Positions 15,955 through 24,722 of a DNA stretch of 64,000 bases are shown here, piece after piece; the first letter of the stretch is position 1; each line of letters starts with the position of its first letter. A program made the position numbers and the translations under genes. The notes under the pieces were generated by a model. The model saw nothing but the letters and a program-made list of their open reading frames with translations, did no database searches and was not told the origin of the DNA. Location: the NCBI GenBank assembly GCA_964371055.1, contig CAYJLF010000008.1, forward strand, positions 62,001-126,000, read 5' to 3'. Origin of the DNA: CAYJLF01 sp964371055 (GTDB lineage Bacteria; Eisenbacteria; RBG-16-71-46; CAIMUX01).

Positions 15955-17015
15955 CGCCGCACCGGTCGGATCAGGAGCGCGCCGGCTTCCATTCCGACGC
16001 GCAGCGCCCCTTTGCCCCGATGTTCCAGCAGGTACCGCGCCAGCGGGTTGAAGAGGCGATCCTCGAGCGTGCGGTGGAGGATGGCCACGCCCTCCTCAGC
16101 GATCTCGGTTTCGGGGAGAAACGCCTCGTAAACGGCCGGCTCGACCTCGATCCTTCGCTGGCTCTGCTCCAGGCGGCCGAGCACCGCCTCGACCTTGTAG
16201 CGCGCGATCCGGCGGACATCGCCGGCGGTCAGGGGCGGCAGGGCGATGATCTCGTTGAAGCCTTCGAGTAGCTCGGCCGAGAGCATCCTCTCGAGCCGCC
16301 GATGGAGAACGTCGGCGGCCGGGGCGGGAGCCCGACTGAAGCCGATCTCACCCGCGGGGATGTCCTCGCGGCGGGGACGGGTGGTGACGAAGAGAATCGT
16401 CCGGCTGAAGTCGACCGGACCGAGCATGTCCTCGAGGCGTCCCCGCTCCAGGATCTGCAGCAGAATCGGTTGAAAGGCTGCGTGCGCCCGCTCCAGACCG
16501 CGCAGGAGCACGACCGACTCGGGGTCTCTTCGGACGGGCGAGGTGAGCATCCCCTCGACGAGCTGGTTGTCCGATCCGGGGATCAGACTCACGGCCAGCT
16601 TCGAGAGGTCCCCCTCCTCGGCGATCTCGGCCAGGTCGATGGAGAGGACACCGTCCTCGGTCCCGTAGAGAGCCTCGGCCACGGCATAGGCCATCTCGTT
16701 CTTTCCGACGCCGGTCGGACCGACGAGGAGGAACGATCCTTTGGGTCGCCCGGGGCGGAAGTCGAGTTCGGTCATCCGCACGCGGATCGTCCGGGCGATC
16801 CGGTCGACCGCGTCGTCCTTGCCGACGATCCGCCGTCGCAGCGTCTCCTCGAGCTGCAGAAGGGCCTTCTGGCGGGTGGCGGAGAGCCGGGGGGCGCCGC
16901 GCCGGCGGGAGGACGACCTGGGCGGGGAGGCCGCGCTCTTCTTCCGCCGCGGCGACTTGGGGGCCTTCGCGGCGCGTGCGTTGGGGGCCGGGCGAGATGG
17001 TTTCTTCGGGGCCAT
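15945..17015 (-). CDS. ClpB-D2-like AAA+ protein with lost catalytic residues
   Basis: The 356-residue protein opens with a Lys/Arg/Pro/Ala-rich tail of about 45 residues, then aligns to a single ClpA/ClpB D2-type AAA+ module plus small domain. The fold is clear (RRIVGKDDAVDRIA, GSFLLVGPTGVGK), but the ATPase residues are altered. Walker A ends GKN instead of GKT, Walker B reads VVLLRGLERAH instead of VVLLDEIEKAH, the Arg-finger LNRIDE is LEGFNE, and the sensor-2 GAR is GVA. The ATG at 17015 follows GGGAGG at good spacing. It may be a scaffold or an adaptor to a real Clp protein; its role is unknown. Confidence 0.8.
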   Translation of the reverse strand: MAPKKPSRPAPNARAAKAPKSPRRKKSAASPPRSSSRRRGAPRLSATRQKALLQLEETLRRRIVGKDDAVDRIARTIRVRMTELDFRPGRPKGSFLLVGPTGVGKNEMAYAVAEALYGTEDGVLSIDLAEIAEEGDLSKLAVSLIPGSDNQLVEGMLTSPVRRDPESVVLLRGLERAHAAFQPILLQILERGRLEDMLGPVDFSRTILFVTTRPRREDIPAGEIGFSRAPAPAADVLHRRLERMLSAELLEGFNEIIALPPLTAGDVRRIARYKVEAVLGRLEQSQRRIEVEPAVYEAFLPETEIAEEGVAILHRTLEDRLFNPLARYLLEHRGKGALRVGMEAGALLIRPVRRAR

Positions 17016-17140
17016 GAGGTGTCCTCCCGGCGGGCGAGGGTAGCACTCCTCTCCGTCGCCCGTCATCTTCGGTCCCCCGGACGAGATCCGGCCCCCCTCG
17101 AGGAACGCCCGCATTTCCCGCGGGGTCGCGGCCGGGCCGC

Positions 17141-17169
17141 TTGCCGCGCTCCGGTCGTTCTGCTAACGA
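17141..17169 (+). promoter_or_regulatory. Sigma-70-type promoter for pfkA
   Basis: TTGCCG (17141-17146) and TAACGA (17164-17169) are spaced by 17 bases, about 80 bases ahead of the pfkA GTG. The site lies in the 234-base gap between the divergent AAA+ gene and pfkA. Confidence 0.5.
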
Positions 17170-17249
17170 TCACCAGGGCGGCAGCCGCAGGGATAGCGAC
17201 TGGACTCGGGCGGGGCTCCGGCCGGGCGGCATGGACAGGAGGAGGGAGC

Positions 17250-18347
17250 GTGAGCAAGGCAAAAGTCAGGCGCATCGGGATCCTTACCGGCGGAGGTGAC
17301 TGTCCGGGGCTGAACGGCGTCATTCGGGCCGTGGTCAAGACCTGTCGGTTCGAGTACGACATCGACGTCGTCGGGATCGAGGACGGCTATGGGGGATTGA
17401 TCAACGACCGCATGCGTCCCCTCCAGTCCGACGATGTCAGCGGGATCCTGGCGCGCGGCGGGACGATCCTGGGTTCCTCCAACAAGGACAACCCGTTCCG
17501 GGTGCCGGTGCGGGAGGGGGGCGAGCTGTCGTTTCGCGACCTCTCTGACCAGGCGATCAAGACGGCCCAGCGGCACGGGCTGGAGGCGCTCGTCGTGGTC
17601 GGAGGCGACGGAAGCCTCTCGATCGCGCAGGAGCTTTCGAAGAAGGGATTGCCGGTCGTCGGTGTGCCGAAGACGATCGATAACGACCTGGCGGCGACCG
17701 ACGTGACTTTCGGCTACGACTCCGCTCTCGCCACCGCGACCGACGCGGTGGACAAGCTCCACACCACCGCCGACAGCCATCACCGGCTCATGGTGCTCGA
17801 GGTGATGGGGCGCTATGCGGGCTGGATTGCCCTCGGCGCCGGGATGGCGGGAGGCGGCGACATCATCCTGATTCCGGAGATCCCCTTCGAGATCGCCAAG
17901 GTCGCGGACGCGATCCGGGAGCGAGGATATCGGGGCCGGCGTTTCGCGATCGTGGTCGTCGCGGAGGGCGCGGTGGCGAAGGGGGGAGAGCTCTTCGTCG
18001 AGCGGCGGATCGAGGATTCGACCGACGCGATCCGTCTGGGCGGAATCGGGCGCTGGGTGGCGCAGGAACTGGAGACGCGGCTCGAGTGGGAGGCCCGGAC
18101 GACGGTGCTCGGCCACCTGCAGCGGGGTGGATCGCCGACGGCCTACGACCGGGTCCTGGCCACGCGATTCGGTGTGGCGGCCGCGCTCCTGGTCGCGCGC
18201 GGAGAGTTCGGACGCATGGTCGCCCTCCACGGGCTCGATGTCGATTCGGTTCCGCTGGCCGAGGCGGTGACCCAGATTCGGCGGGTCGATCCGGACTCGC
18301 AGGTGGTTCGCGCCGCGCGGTCGGTGGGGACCTCCTTTGGCGACTGA
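17250..18347 (+). CDS. pfkA: 6-phosphofructokinase
   Basis: The 365-residue enzyme phosphorylates fructose-6-phosphate in glycolysis. It has GILTGGGDCPGLNG near the N-terminus, VVGGDGSLSIAQEL, VPKTIDNDL, the substrate block EVMGRYAGWIALG and LGHLQRGGSP. A Gly follows GGD (position 104 in E. coli numbering) and a Lys precedes TIDND (position 124). That G/K combination is found in group III PFKs, which are usually ATP-dependent, although Lys124 is shared with PPi-dependent enzymes. The GTG at 17250 has AGGAGGAGGG directly upstream. The GWxTD gene starts 7 bases after the stop. Confidence 0.92.
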   Translation: MSKAKVRRIGILTGGGDCPGLNGVIRAVVKTCRFEYDIDVVGIEDGYGGLINDRMRPLQSDDVSGILARGGTILGSSNKDNPFRVPVREGGELSFRDLSDQAIKTAQRHGLEALVVVGGDGSLSIAQELSKKGLPVVGVPKTIDNDLAATDVTFGYDSALATATDAVDKLHTTADSHHRLMVLEVMGRYAGWIALGAGMAGGGDIILIPEIPFEIAKVADAIRERGYRGRRFAIVVVAEGAVAKGGELFVERRIEDSTDAIRLGGIGRWVAQELETRLEWEARTTVLGHLQRGGSPTAYDRVLATRFGVAAALLVARGEFGRMVALHGLDVDSVPLAEAVTQIRRVDPDSQVVRAARSVGTSFGD

Positions 18348-18354
18348 GAGAGCC

Positions 18355-19662
18355 ATGCAGGCCGAAAAGGGGAGACGGCTCGGGCTCGGCTTCACCGCCT
18401 CGTCCGCGGTCGTTATCCTCGCCCTCGGCCTGGTCCTCGTCGCCGTTGCCGGCGAGACCCTGGCCTTCGACGTCGTGGAGCGGGCGCCGGAGCTCCCGCT
18501 GTCGCGCCCGCGGTTCCGAGCCGATGGCGGGACGAGACTGACGTCTCAGGGTCCCGAGGCGGTCCTGGCCTTCGAAGTGCCGTACAGCGAACTGTTCTTC
18601 CGTCCCGGCGGGACTCGCTGGCGAAGCCGGTTCGACCTGATCTTCGTCTTGCGGGAGGGGAAGCGGCAGGTCGCCGGCGACCTCTTCACCGAGGCGATCG
18701 AGGTGCGATCGCGAGAAGCGACGCGGGATGCGGCTTCGAAGGTGCGCCGCGCCATCTCTCTGCCGACCAAGCCCGGCCGCTACCAGGCGGAGGTCACCCT
18801 GAGGGAGGCGACGGCCGGCCGCGAAACGCGCGTCCGGTGGGACCTCGAGGTGCCCGATTACCAGAAGCTCCCGCTGGCCCTCTCCTCGCTCTGGCTCTCC
18901 GAGGGAGAGGCCGGCGAGGACACCCTGGCTGCCACCCTGCCTCCTCCCGGCTGGCGCTTGACGCGCCGCTTCTTCGATCTCCAGGGTCCGGTGTGGGTTC
19001 AGGGGGAGATCTACCGGCCGGATCCGGGCGCCGAGCCCTCCCGCCTCGTCTGGAGAGTCGTCGGGTCACGCGGAGAAGAACATCAACGCGGCGAGGCCGA
19101 ACTCCCCGCCGCTGCGGTGACGCCGTTTCGACTCGCGCCGGACCTCTCTTCTCTCTGGATCGGGGGATACCTCTTCGAAGTCCGGGTGACGGCGGGGGGG
19201 CAGGAAGCGCGCCGGCGGTTCGAATTCCAGGTCGAGGCCTCGGCGGGGGCGCTGGAGGCGGATGCGGTTCAGAGCCTGGATCTGATCGCCCTCATCGCCG
19301 ACGCGGATGAAGTGCGGCGTCTGCGGGAGGCCCCGTCGGCCGAGCGGAAGGAAGCCTGGAATCGGTTCTGGAAGCGGCGGGATCCAACTCCGGAGACGCC
19401 GCAGAACGAGTTTCGCGATGAGTTCTTTGCCCGCGTCCGCCAGGCGAACGAGCAGTTCTCCAGCGGGGGACAGGGATGGCGGACCGACCGCGGACGGACC
19501 TACATCCGTTACGGGCCCCCCGACCAGATCGAGAGCTACCCGATGAACCTTGACTCGCCGGCCTACGAGATCTGGACCTACGTGCGCAGCGGACGCCGTT
19601 TCGTCTTCGTCGACTACGACGGCTACGGCCGCTACGAGTTCTACCAGCCCGGGAGGTCATGA
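18355..19662 (+). CDS. GWxTD domain secreted protein
   Basis: The 435-residue precursor has an N-terminal hydrophobic segment (VVILALGLVLVAVAGETLA) and a C-terminal GWxTD domain with GWRTDRGRTYIRYGPPDQIE and VFVDYDGYGRYEFY. The middle is beta-rich, with no recognised enzyme motif. The GWxTD domain is found in FCB-group and related candidate phyla; its function is not established. The ATG at 18355 is preferred over an upstream TTG. Its promoter is probably that of pfkA. Confidence 0.85.
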   Translation: MQAEKGRRLGLGFTASSAVVILALGLVLVAVAGETLAFDVVERAPELPLSRPRFRADGGTRLTSQGPEAVLAFEVPYSELFFRPGGTRWRSRFDLIFVLREGKRQVAGDLFTEAIEVRSREATRDAASKVRRAISLPTKPGRYQAEVTLREATAGRETRVRWDLEVPDYQKLPLALSSLWLSEGEAGEDTLAATLPPPGWRLTRRFFDLQGPVWVQGEIYRPDPGAEPSRLVWRVVGSRGEEHQRGEAELPAAAVTPFRLAPDLSSLWIGGYLFEVRVTAGGQEARRRFEFQVEASAGALEADAVQSLDLIALIADADEVRRLREAPSAERKEAWNRFWKRRDPTPETPQNEFRDEFFARVRQANEQFSSGGQGWRTDRGRTYIRYGPPDQIESYPMNLDSPAYEIWTYVRSGRRFVFVDYDGYGRYEFYQPGRS

Positions 19663-19713
19663 GGCGCCGGCCGCGTCACGCCCGGCGACTTCCGGCCGCT
19701 CTCGGCGCCGCTC

Positions 19714-21297
19714 TCAGCGCACGTCGGCGACGGTGCGGAACCCTACCGTGCGATCGTTGGTCAATGGATCGATCGCCGATCGGTTGAAGGTCGTCGCGCT
19801 GCCGTACCCCTTGTCGAAAGATCCACCGCGAACGACTTTGGACCGTCCGGTCGTCGGCGGGCGGCCGTCGACGCGATAGGCGGCATGCCAGTCTGCCGTC
19901 CACTCCCAGACGTTCCCGGACATGTCCAGAACGCCATAGGGACTGGCGCCGTCACCGGTGACGTAGCCGCCGCGCACCGAGCCGTCGTAGTAGCCGACCG
20001 GGGTCGTGCGCACGCGTCCGGCGCTCTCGTACGGATCGCCTGAGTTGCGATAGTTGGCGCGGTTCAGGTCCTGTTCGCCATTCCAGGCTCCCCAGGGGTA
20101 GGGATATCCGAGGCCGACCACGATCGGTTCGCTGCCGGTCTCATAGACGCGGCTGCCCCAGAGATCGTCCGCGGTGCCGCGGGCGGCCTTCTCCCACTCG
20201 GCTTCGGTGGGAAGGCGTCGCTGCTGGAATTGCGCGTAGATGGACGCGCCGTACCAGGTGACCTGCACGACCGGGAACTGGGCCCGTCCATCGGCGACTA
20301 AGAAAGAACTGTCGGCGACGGAGAAGGAGAGATCGCTGTCGACATCGCGCGGGCTGATCACCGCCCAGAGGGTGTCCCGGCCGTCGTTGTAGACCTGGTC
20401 GGCGTCGATCCAGACTCTCTTCCGTTCGAGCATCTGGTTCAGGAAGTCGGCGTACTGCTGGTTATTGACGAGGAAGCGGTCGATGGAGATGGTCCGGTCG
20501 GTCTTCATCGGGTTACCCGGGTGCCAGAGCGGATTGACGATCTCCAGGTTGGTGGTGTCCGGGTACTGGAGCGTGTCCCCCATGAAGAAGTAGCCCGCGG
20601 GGACAGTGTCGCGGTCGACCGGGGTATTGAACCCCCAGATCGGAGAGGGAGCCGAGACGCCGGTCCGGTCGCGCGCGACGACGCGCCAGAAGTAGTGCGC
20701 ATTGCGCTCGAACGGTCCGGGCACCGTGTAGCGTGTTTCCGCCTGGCCCTCGCTCTTCTTCTCGATGCCGCGTCGCGCGGATCCGAAGTAGACGTCATAG
20801 ACGAGCGACTCGCCGGCCGGGTCACGACCGGTCCACTGCAGGACGACGTCCTCGATCTCGCTGATGTCGGCGGCCGCGTCGGCCGGCACCGGATCGAAGG
20901 GAGGAGCGGGGGGGAGCTTCTGGGTCGCCAGGACGGTGACCTCGTTGGATGGTGTCGCCTCGTTCGGGCCCCGGAAGGCAACGATGCGGTAGGTGAAAGT
21001 CTGCTCGTTCGTCACGCGGCGATCTTCGAACGAGGTGACGTTGGCGGCCACGCTGTCGAGGCGGGTGAAATCGGTTTCCCCCGCGGCCCGGCGCTGGATG
21101 CGGAATCCCGACTCGTTCGCCGAATTGTCGCGCCAGCGAAGCCGGACGCGCGCGACCCCGGTCTCCGCGGCGTAGAGGTCGCTGGCGGAGACCGGCGGTG
21201 GGACCGGCGGCGTCGTCGGACCGGGGCTGTCATCGGAACAGCTGACTCCCACCGCGGCCAGGAAGACGAGACCCAGTGTGAAGCATCGGCGCGCCAT
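19714..21297 (-). CDS. FN3 and SUMF1-domain lipoprotein
   Basis: The 527-residue precursor has a lipoprotein signal (LGLVFLAAVGVSC). One fibronectin III-like module (VARVRLRWRDNSANESGFRI) and a second beta module (VVLQWTGRDPAGESLVYDV) follow. The C-terminal half is a formylglycine-generating-enzyme-type (SUMF1) domain: RRLPTEAEWEKAARG, GVLDMSGNVWEWTADW, KVVRGGSFDKGYG. The active-site cysteines that true FGE carries after RGGS are absent, so sulfatase activation is unlikely and a binding role is more plausible. Placing the start at the ATG 21297 puts the signal peptide at the N-terminus. Confidence 0.85.
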   Translation of the reverse strand: MARRCFTLGLVFLAAVGVSCSDDSPGPTTPPVPPPVSASDLYAAETGVARVRLRWRDNSANESGFRIQRRAAGETDFTRLDSVAANVTSFEDRRVTNEQTFTYRIVAFRGPNEATPSNEVTVLATQKLPPAPPFDPVPADAAADISEIEDVVLQWTGRDPAGESLVYDVYFGSARRGIEKKSEGQAETRYTVPGPFERNAHYFWRVVARDRTGVSAPSPIWGFNTPVDRDTVPAGYFFMGDTLQYPDTTNLEIVNPLWHPGNPMKTDRTISIDRFLVNNQQYADFLNQMLERKRVWIDADQVYNDGRDTLWAVISPRDVDSDLSFSVADSSFLVADGRAQFPVVQVTWYGASIYAQFQQRRLPTEAEWEKAARGTADDLWGSRVYETGSEPIVVGLGYPYPWGAWNGEQDLNRANYRNSGDPYESAGRVRTTPVGYYDGSVRGGYVTGDGASPYGVLDMSGNVWEWTADWHAAYRVDGRPPTTGRSKVVRGGSFDKGYGSATTFNRSAIDPLTNDRTVGFRTVADVR

Positions 21298-21389
21298 CTT
21301 CGTAGAACCTCCTCCGCCAACCCCGACCCGCACCACGCCCGGCCGCGGACGGGGCCGTCCCCTCTCCGCGGGCGGAACTCGCCCCGTCG

Positions 21390-21854
21390 CTACTTGGCGC
21401 CGCGCAGCGCCTTCATGCACTCGTCTTCGCCCAGCAGCTTGAACTTCTCCGCCTCCTGGCGGATCACGAGGTCATAGGTCATGCTGGGCTGAGCGGTGAC
21501 CCTGGGAATGCAGGGGCTCCACAACCCGAGCTGCTGCGAGCGTCGGCTCTCGCGGAGGATCACGAGTTCCGGCACCTGCCCGCCCATGGCCGGCAGCCAC
21601 CAGACGACGATCGTCTGATCGGCGAGGTCGTCGTAGGCAAACGACACCATGTAGGTCCCATCGGCGCCTGAGATCGCCTGGCCCCGCAGGAATCCGTCGA
21701 CGAACGCCTTGATCTGGACGCCGCCCAACCCTCCGCCGGTGTCATCGGAGACCTTTCCCTGCAGGACGAGATCGGTCCTGGCGCCCCAGGCGGGCCCCGC
21801 CAGAACGATCCAGGCCATGACGGCCATAGCCGCCCGCAACATCCCGTGCTTCAC
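21390..21854 (-). CDS. Small secreted protein with carboxypeptidase-regulatory-like fold
   Basis: The 154-residue precursor has a signal peptide ending in GPAWGA. The mature part (LVLQGKVSDDTGGGLGGVQI, then GADGTYMVSFAY) fits a CarboxypepD_reg/transthyretin-like beta-sandwich module. Two Cys are present (PCIPR, DECMK). GTG at 21854 is the start, with GGGGAGG eight to nine bases upstream. It is followed on the same strand by the SUMF1 lipoprotein, with which it may share an operon. Function unknown. Confidence 0.75.
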   Translation of the reverse strand: MKHGMLRAAMAVMAWIVLAGPAWGARTDLVLQGKVSDDTGGGLGGVQIKAFVDGFLRGQAISGADGTYMVSFAYDDLADQTIVVWWLPAMGGQVPELVILRESRRSQQLGLWSPCIPRVTAQPSMTYDLVIRQEAEKFKLLGEDECMKALRGAK

Positions 21855-21997
21855 GCTTCAGCCTCCCCGGTGCGCCGGCGCCCCGATCCGAACCTCGTCC
21901 CGCTCCGAGCCGCCGCTGAGCGGCCGCGGCCCGTGATCCTCGTGGGCGGGGCGGCCGCTTCCTCTGCGCCGCCCGATCTCGCCCCGACAATGGCGGC

Positions 21998-22026
21998 AGC
22001 GTATCAGCGGCACCGGACTGGGTCAA
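21998..22026 (-). promoter_or_regulatory. Sigma-70-type promoter for the small secreted protein
   Basis: On the minus strand TTGACC (22026-22021) and TACGCT (22003-21998) are 17 bases apart, upstream of the gene at 21854. Confidence 0.6.
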
Positions 22027-22049
22027 GGGGGGGAACCTCTTGAAAGCCG

Positions 22050-22078
22050 TTGCGATGGGCCGATCGGTCTGGTAGCTT
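22050..22078 (+). promoter_or_regulatory. Candidate promoter of the mreB operon
   Basis: TTGCGA (22050-22055) and TAGCTT (22073-22078) are 17 bases apart and precede the mreB start by about 135 bases. The promoter faces away from the one at 21998-22026. Confidence 0.5.
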
Positions 22079-22212
22079 TCCGGCGCCTCGGGGGCGGCGG
22101 AGAGGCGGGGTCAGATCGCCCCGCGTCCCGCAGGAGGTTCAGGGATCCGGCGGTGCCGGGCGGTTGGACTGCGCCCGCGCTATCGTCCCGCAGGGAGTGT
22201 CAGGGGGGGGAT

Positions 22213-23244
22213 TTGGGACTCCGCAGCCTGCTTGGTCTGGTCAGCAGCGACGTCGCCATCGATCTCGGCACCGCGAACACCCTGGTCTACGTCAAGGGGA
22301 AGGGGATCGTGCTGAACGAGCCCTCCGTCGTGGCCGTCGACCGGGGGACGAACCGGGTCCTGGCGGTGGGGCGTGACGCGAAGGAGATGCTCGGTCGGAC
22401 GCCGACCGGCATCGATGCCGTGCGTCCGCTCAAGGATGGCGTGATCGCCGACTTCGAGAAGACCGAAGATCTCCTGCGCAAACTGATCCAGAAGGTGCAG
22501 TCGCACCGCTACCTCGTTCGCCCGCGGATCATCGTCAGCGTGCCGAGCGGGATCACGGAGGTCGAGAAGAGGGCGGTGCGCGACTCGGCTGAACATGCCG
22601 GCGCGCGCGAGGTCTTTCTGGTCGCCGAGCCGATCGCGGCCGCTATCGGGGTCGGATTGCCGGTCGACAAGCCGACCGGGAACATGGTCATCGACATCGG
22701 GGGAGGCACGACCGAGATCGCGGTCATCACGCTGAACGGCATCGTCACCGACACATCGATTCGCGTGGGCGGTGACAAGATGGATGACGCGATCGGGCAG
22801 TACGTGAAGCGCGCCTACAACCTTCTCATCGGGGAGCAGACGGCCGAGCGGATCAAGCTCCAGATCGGTTCCGCCTTCGCCATGAAAGAAGAGCAGGTGA
22901 TGGAGATCAAGGGACGCGACCTGATCGGTGGCATCCCCAAGACGATCAAGATCACCTCGCAGGAGATCCGGGAGTGCCTGCAGGAGCCGCTGGGGGCGAT
23001 CGTCGAGGCGGTCAAGGATTCGCTCGAGCGGACGCCGCCCGAGCTCTCGAGCGATATCGTCGATCGCGGCATCGTGATGACCGGGGGGGGCTCGCTGTTG
23101 CGCGGGATCGATCTCCTGCTCCATGATGTCACGAATCTTCCGATCCGCGTGGCGGAAGACGCTCTGCTCTGCGTCGTGCTTGGCTCGGGCAAGATCCTCG
23201 ACGACCTGCAGACCTACCACAAGGTGCTGATGCACAGCACCTGA
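22213..23244 (+). CDS. mreB: Rod-shape actin homologue MreB
   Basis: The 343-residue protein is a typical MreB: SSDVAIDLGTANTLVY (phosphate-1), RPRIIVSVPSGITEVEKRAV, VIDIGGGTTEIAVI (phosphate-2), and VMTGGGSLLRGID. It forms membrane-associated filaments that guide lateral wall synthesis. TTG at 22213, right after a GGGGGGG run, is the likely start and gives MGLRSLLGLVSSD; no ATG or GTG fits better. It heads mreBCD-mrdA-rodA. Confidence 0.94.
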   Translation: MGLRSLLGLVSSDVAIDLGTANTLVYVKGKGIVLNEPSVVAVDRGTNRVLAVGRDAKEMLGRTPTGIDAVRPLKDGVIADFEKTEDLLRKLIQKVQSHRYLVRPRIIVSVPSGITEVEKRAVRDSAEHAGAREVFLVAEPIAAAIGVGLPVDKPTGNMVIDIGGGTTEIAVITLNGIVTDTSIRVGGDKMDDAIGQYVKRAYNLLIGEQTAERIKLQIGSAFAMKEEQVMEIKGRDLIGGIPKTIKITSQEIRECLQEPLGAIVEAVKDSLERTPPELSSDIVDRGIVMTGGGSLLRGIDLLLHDVTNLPIRVAEDALLCVVLGSGKILDDLQTYHKVLMHST

Positions 23245-23284
23245 GCGGCGCCGGCCTCCCGAACGTCGGGAGGCGGGGCCAGAC

Positions 23285-24217
23285 GTGGACACCGACTCCG
23301 GCAGGGACCCGATGCCATCCTCACGCAAGAACCTCGGGCGGCGCCTGCGTCCCTGGCTGGCGCCGGTGGCGGGCCTGGTCTTCGCGCTCCTTTTGACCCT
23401 GGTGCCGCTCTCCACGCGACGCGGCATCGCCCGCGGGTTGGAGTACAGCCTGTTCCTTCCCTATCGTTTCGCCCTGGGGTGGGGGCCGCGATCCCTCATC
23501 GCCCAGCGCGAAATGTCGGCCGAAGCCCGGTCCATGGCGGAGCGTCTCCGGGCGTGGGACGGCGAGATGGAGTCGTCCCGGGAGAACGATCGACTGCGGC
23601 GCCTGCTCGGGTTCCAGCGAAGGGCCGCGATCGACCTCGTGGCCGCCACGGTCGTTGGTCGCGGACGCGCACGCTTCGGCGACCTTCTCATCGTCGATCC
23701 GGAACGGCCCGTCCCCGATCTCGTGGGGATGGTGGCCGTCACTCCGGACGGGCTCCTGGGGCGGGTGGCATCGCGCGACGGGCCGTTCGCGCGGGTGGAG
23801 TGTCTGACCAACCCGAACGTCGCGGTGAGCGTGGTGAACCAGCGCAGCCGCGAAGGGGGGATCCTCAAGTGGAACCCCGCCGGATCGATTCTCGCGATCG
23901 AGGGGGTGCCGGCGCAGGCCGATTGGCAGATCGGCGACCGCGTGGTGACCTCGGGGCTGGGCGCCGCCTTTCCGCGCGGAATTCTCGCCGGCTGGGTGCG
24001 GGGGCAGAGGGCCGGGCGCGGAGGCGTCCTGCAGACGATCCTGATCCGTCCCGCGGCGGCGTCCGACCGCGTGCACGAGCTCTTCCTTCTGCACGCGCGC
24101 GATCTCGAGCTCGGCGAACCGGATCGATCGCCGCCGCTCTACCCGATGGAATCACGGTCTCCGCGGGCGGCCCCGGCCGATCCCGCGCGGCAGGGCGCGC
24201 TGGCGCCCGTCTTCTGA
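23285..24217 (+). CDS. mreC: Rod-shape protein MreC
   Basis: The roughly 310-residue bitopic protein has a basic N-terminus, one membrane helix (VAGLVFALLLTLVPL), a coiled-coil stretch (AEARSMAERLRAWDGEMESS) and the two-barrel MreC periplasmic domain (VVGRGRARFGDLLIVD, GLLGRVASRDG, IGDRVVTSGLG). It scaffolds the elongation complex. GTG at 23285 has GGAGGCGGGG upstream; the ATG at 23312 is an alternative. Confidence 0.88.
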   Translation: MDTDSGRDPMPSSRKNLGRRLRPWLAPVAGLVFALLLTLVPLSTRRGIARGLEYSLFLPYRFALGWGPRSLIAQREMSAEARSMAERLRAWDGEMESSRENDRLRRLLGFQRRAAIDLVAATVVGRGRARFGDLLIVDPERPVPDLVGMVAVTPDGLLGRVASRDGPFARVECLTNPNVAVSVVNQRSREGGILKWNPAGSILAIEGVPAQADWQIGDRVVTSGLGAAFPRGILAGWVRGQRAGRGGVLQTILIRPAAASDRVHELFLLHARDLELGEPDRSPPLYPMESRSPRAAPADPARQGALAPVF

Positions 24218-24221
24218 GGTC

Positions 24222-24722
24222 GTGACCGTGCGCTACCTTCGTTGGGCAGTGGTGCTCTTCCTCGTACTCGCTTCGATGGCGACGTGGGTGCCGCGCATCC
24301 GGATCGCGGGGATCGTCCCCGACCTCCTGGTGGGCGTAGTGCTGATCGTCGCCCTGCGCAAGGGAGCGACCTGGGGGGTCTGGACCGGAGTCGCGCTCGG
24401 GCTCCTGGCGGGTGTGGAGCAGCCCGACGCCCTGGGACGGGATGCTCTTGCCCTGGGGTGCGCGGGACTCCTGGTCGGTCGTGGATCGATCGGGCTCGAC
24501 CGGCACAATCCCCTGGTCGCGACCGGGCTTCTCTTCGTCGCCGCCTTCCTGGCCGACGCGGTGCGACTCTTGTGGGTCGCCGGCGGCGTGGGCGACTACC
24601 CGCTGCTCTGGCTGCGCTGGGCGCTCCCCGGAGCTCTCTACACCACGCTGGTCGTCCCCCTGCTTGCCTGGACAGGGTGCCGGCTCGCGGGCCTGCGCGG
24701 ATGGATGCCCGATGCCCCGTGA
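24222..24722 (+). CDS. mreD: Rod-shape protein MreD
   Basis: The 166-residue, strongly hydrophobic protein has about five membrane segments. It lies between mreC and mrdA, where MreD is expected, and overlaps the mrdA start by 11 bases. Sequence motifs in MreD are weak, so the call rests largely on hydropathy, size and position. Confidence 0.85.
   Translation: MTVRYLRWAVVLFLVLASMATWVPRIRIAGIVPDLLVGVVLIVALRKGATWGVWTGVALGLLAGVEQPDALGRDALALGCAGLLVGRGSIGLDRHNPLVATGLLFVAAFLADAVRLLWVAGGVGDYPLLWLRWALPGALYTTLVVPLLAWTGCRLAGLRGWMPDAP

Larger units (their letters stand above)
21855..22212. other. Divergent intergenic region with two promoters
   Basis: The 358 bases between the small secreted protein (-) and mreB (+) contain a minus-strand promoter at 21998-22026 and a plus-strand promoter at 22050-22078, listed separately. 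The remainder shows no recognised gene. Confidence 0.7.

Noticed and set aside
20000..21297. True formylglycine-generating enzyme
   Set aside because: The active-site cysteines after RGGS are absent.
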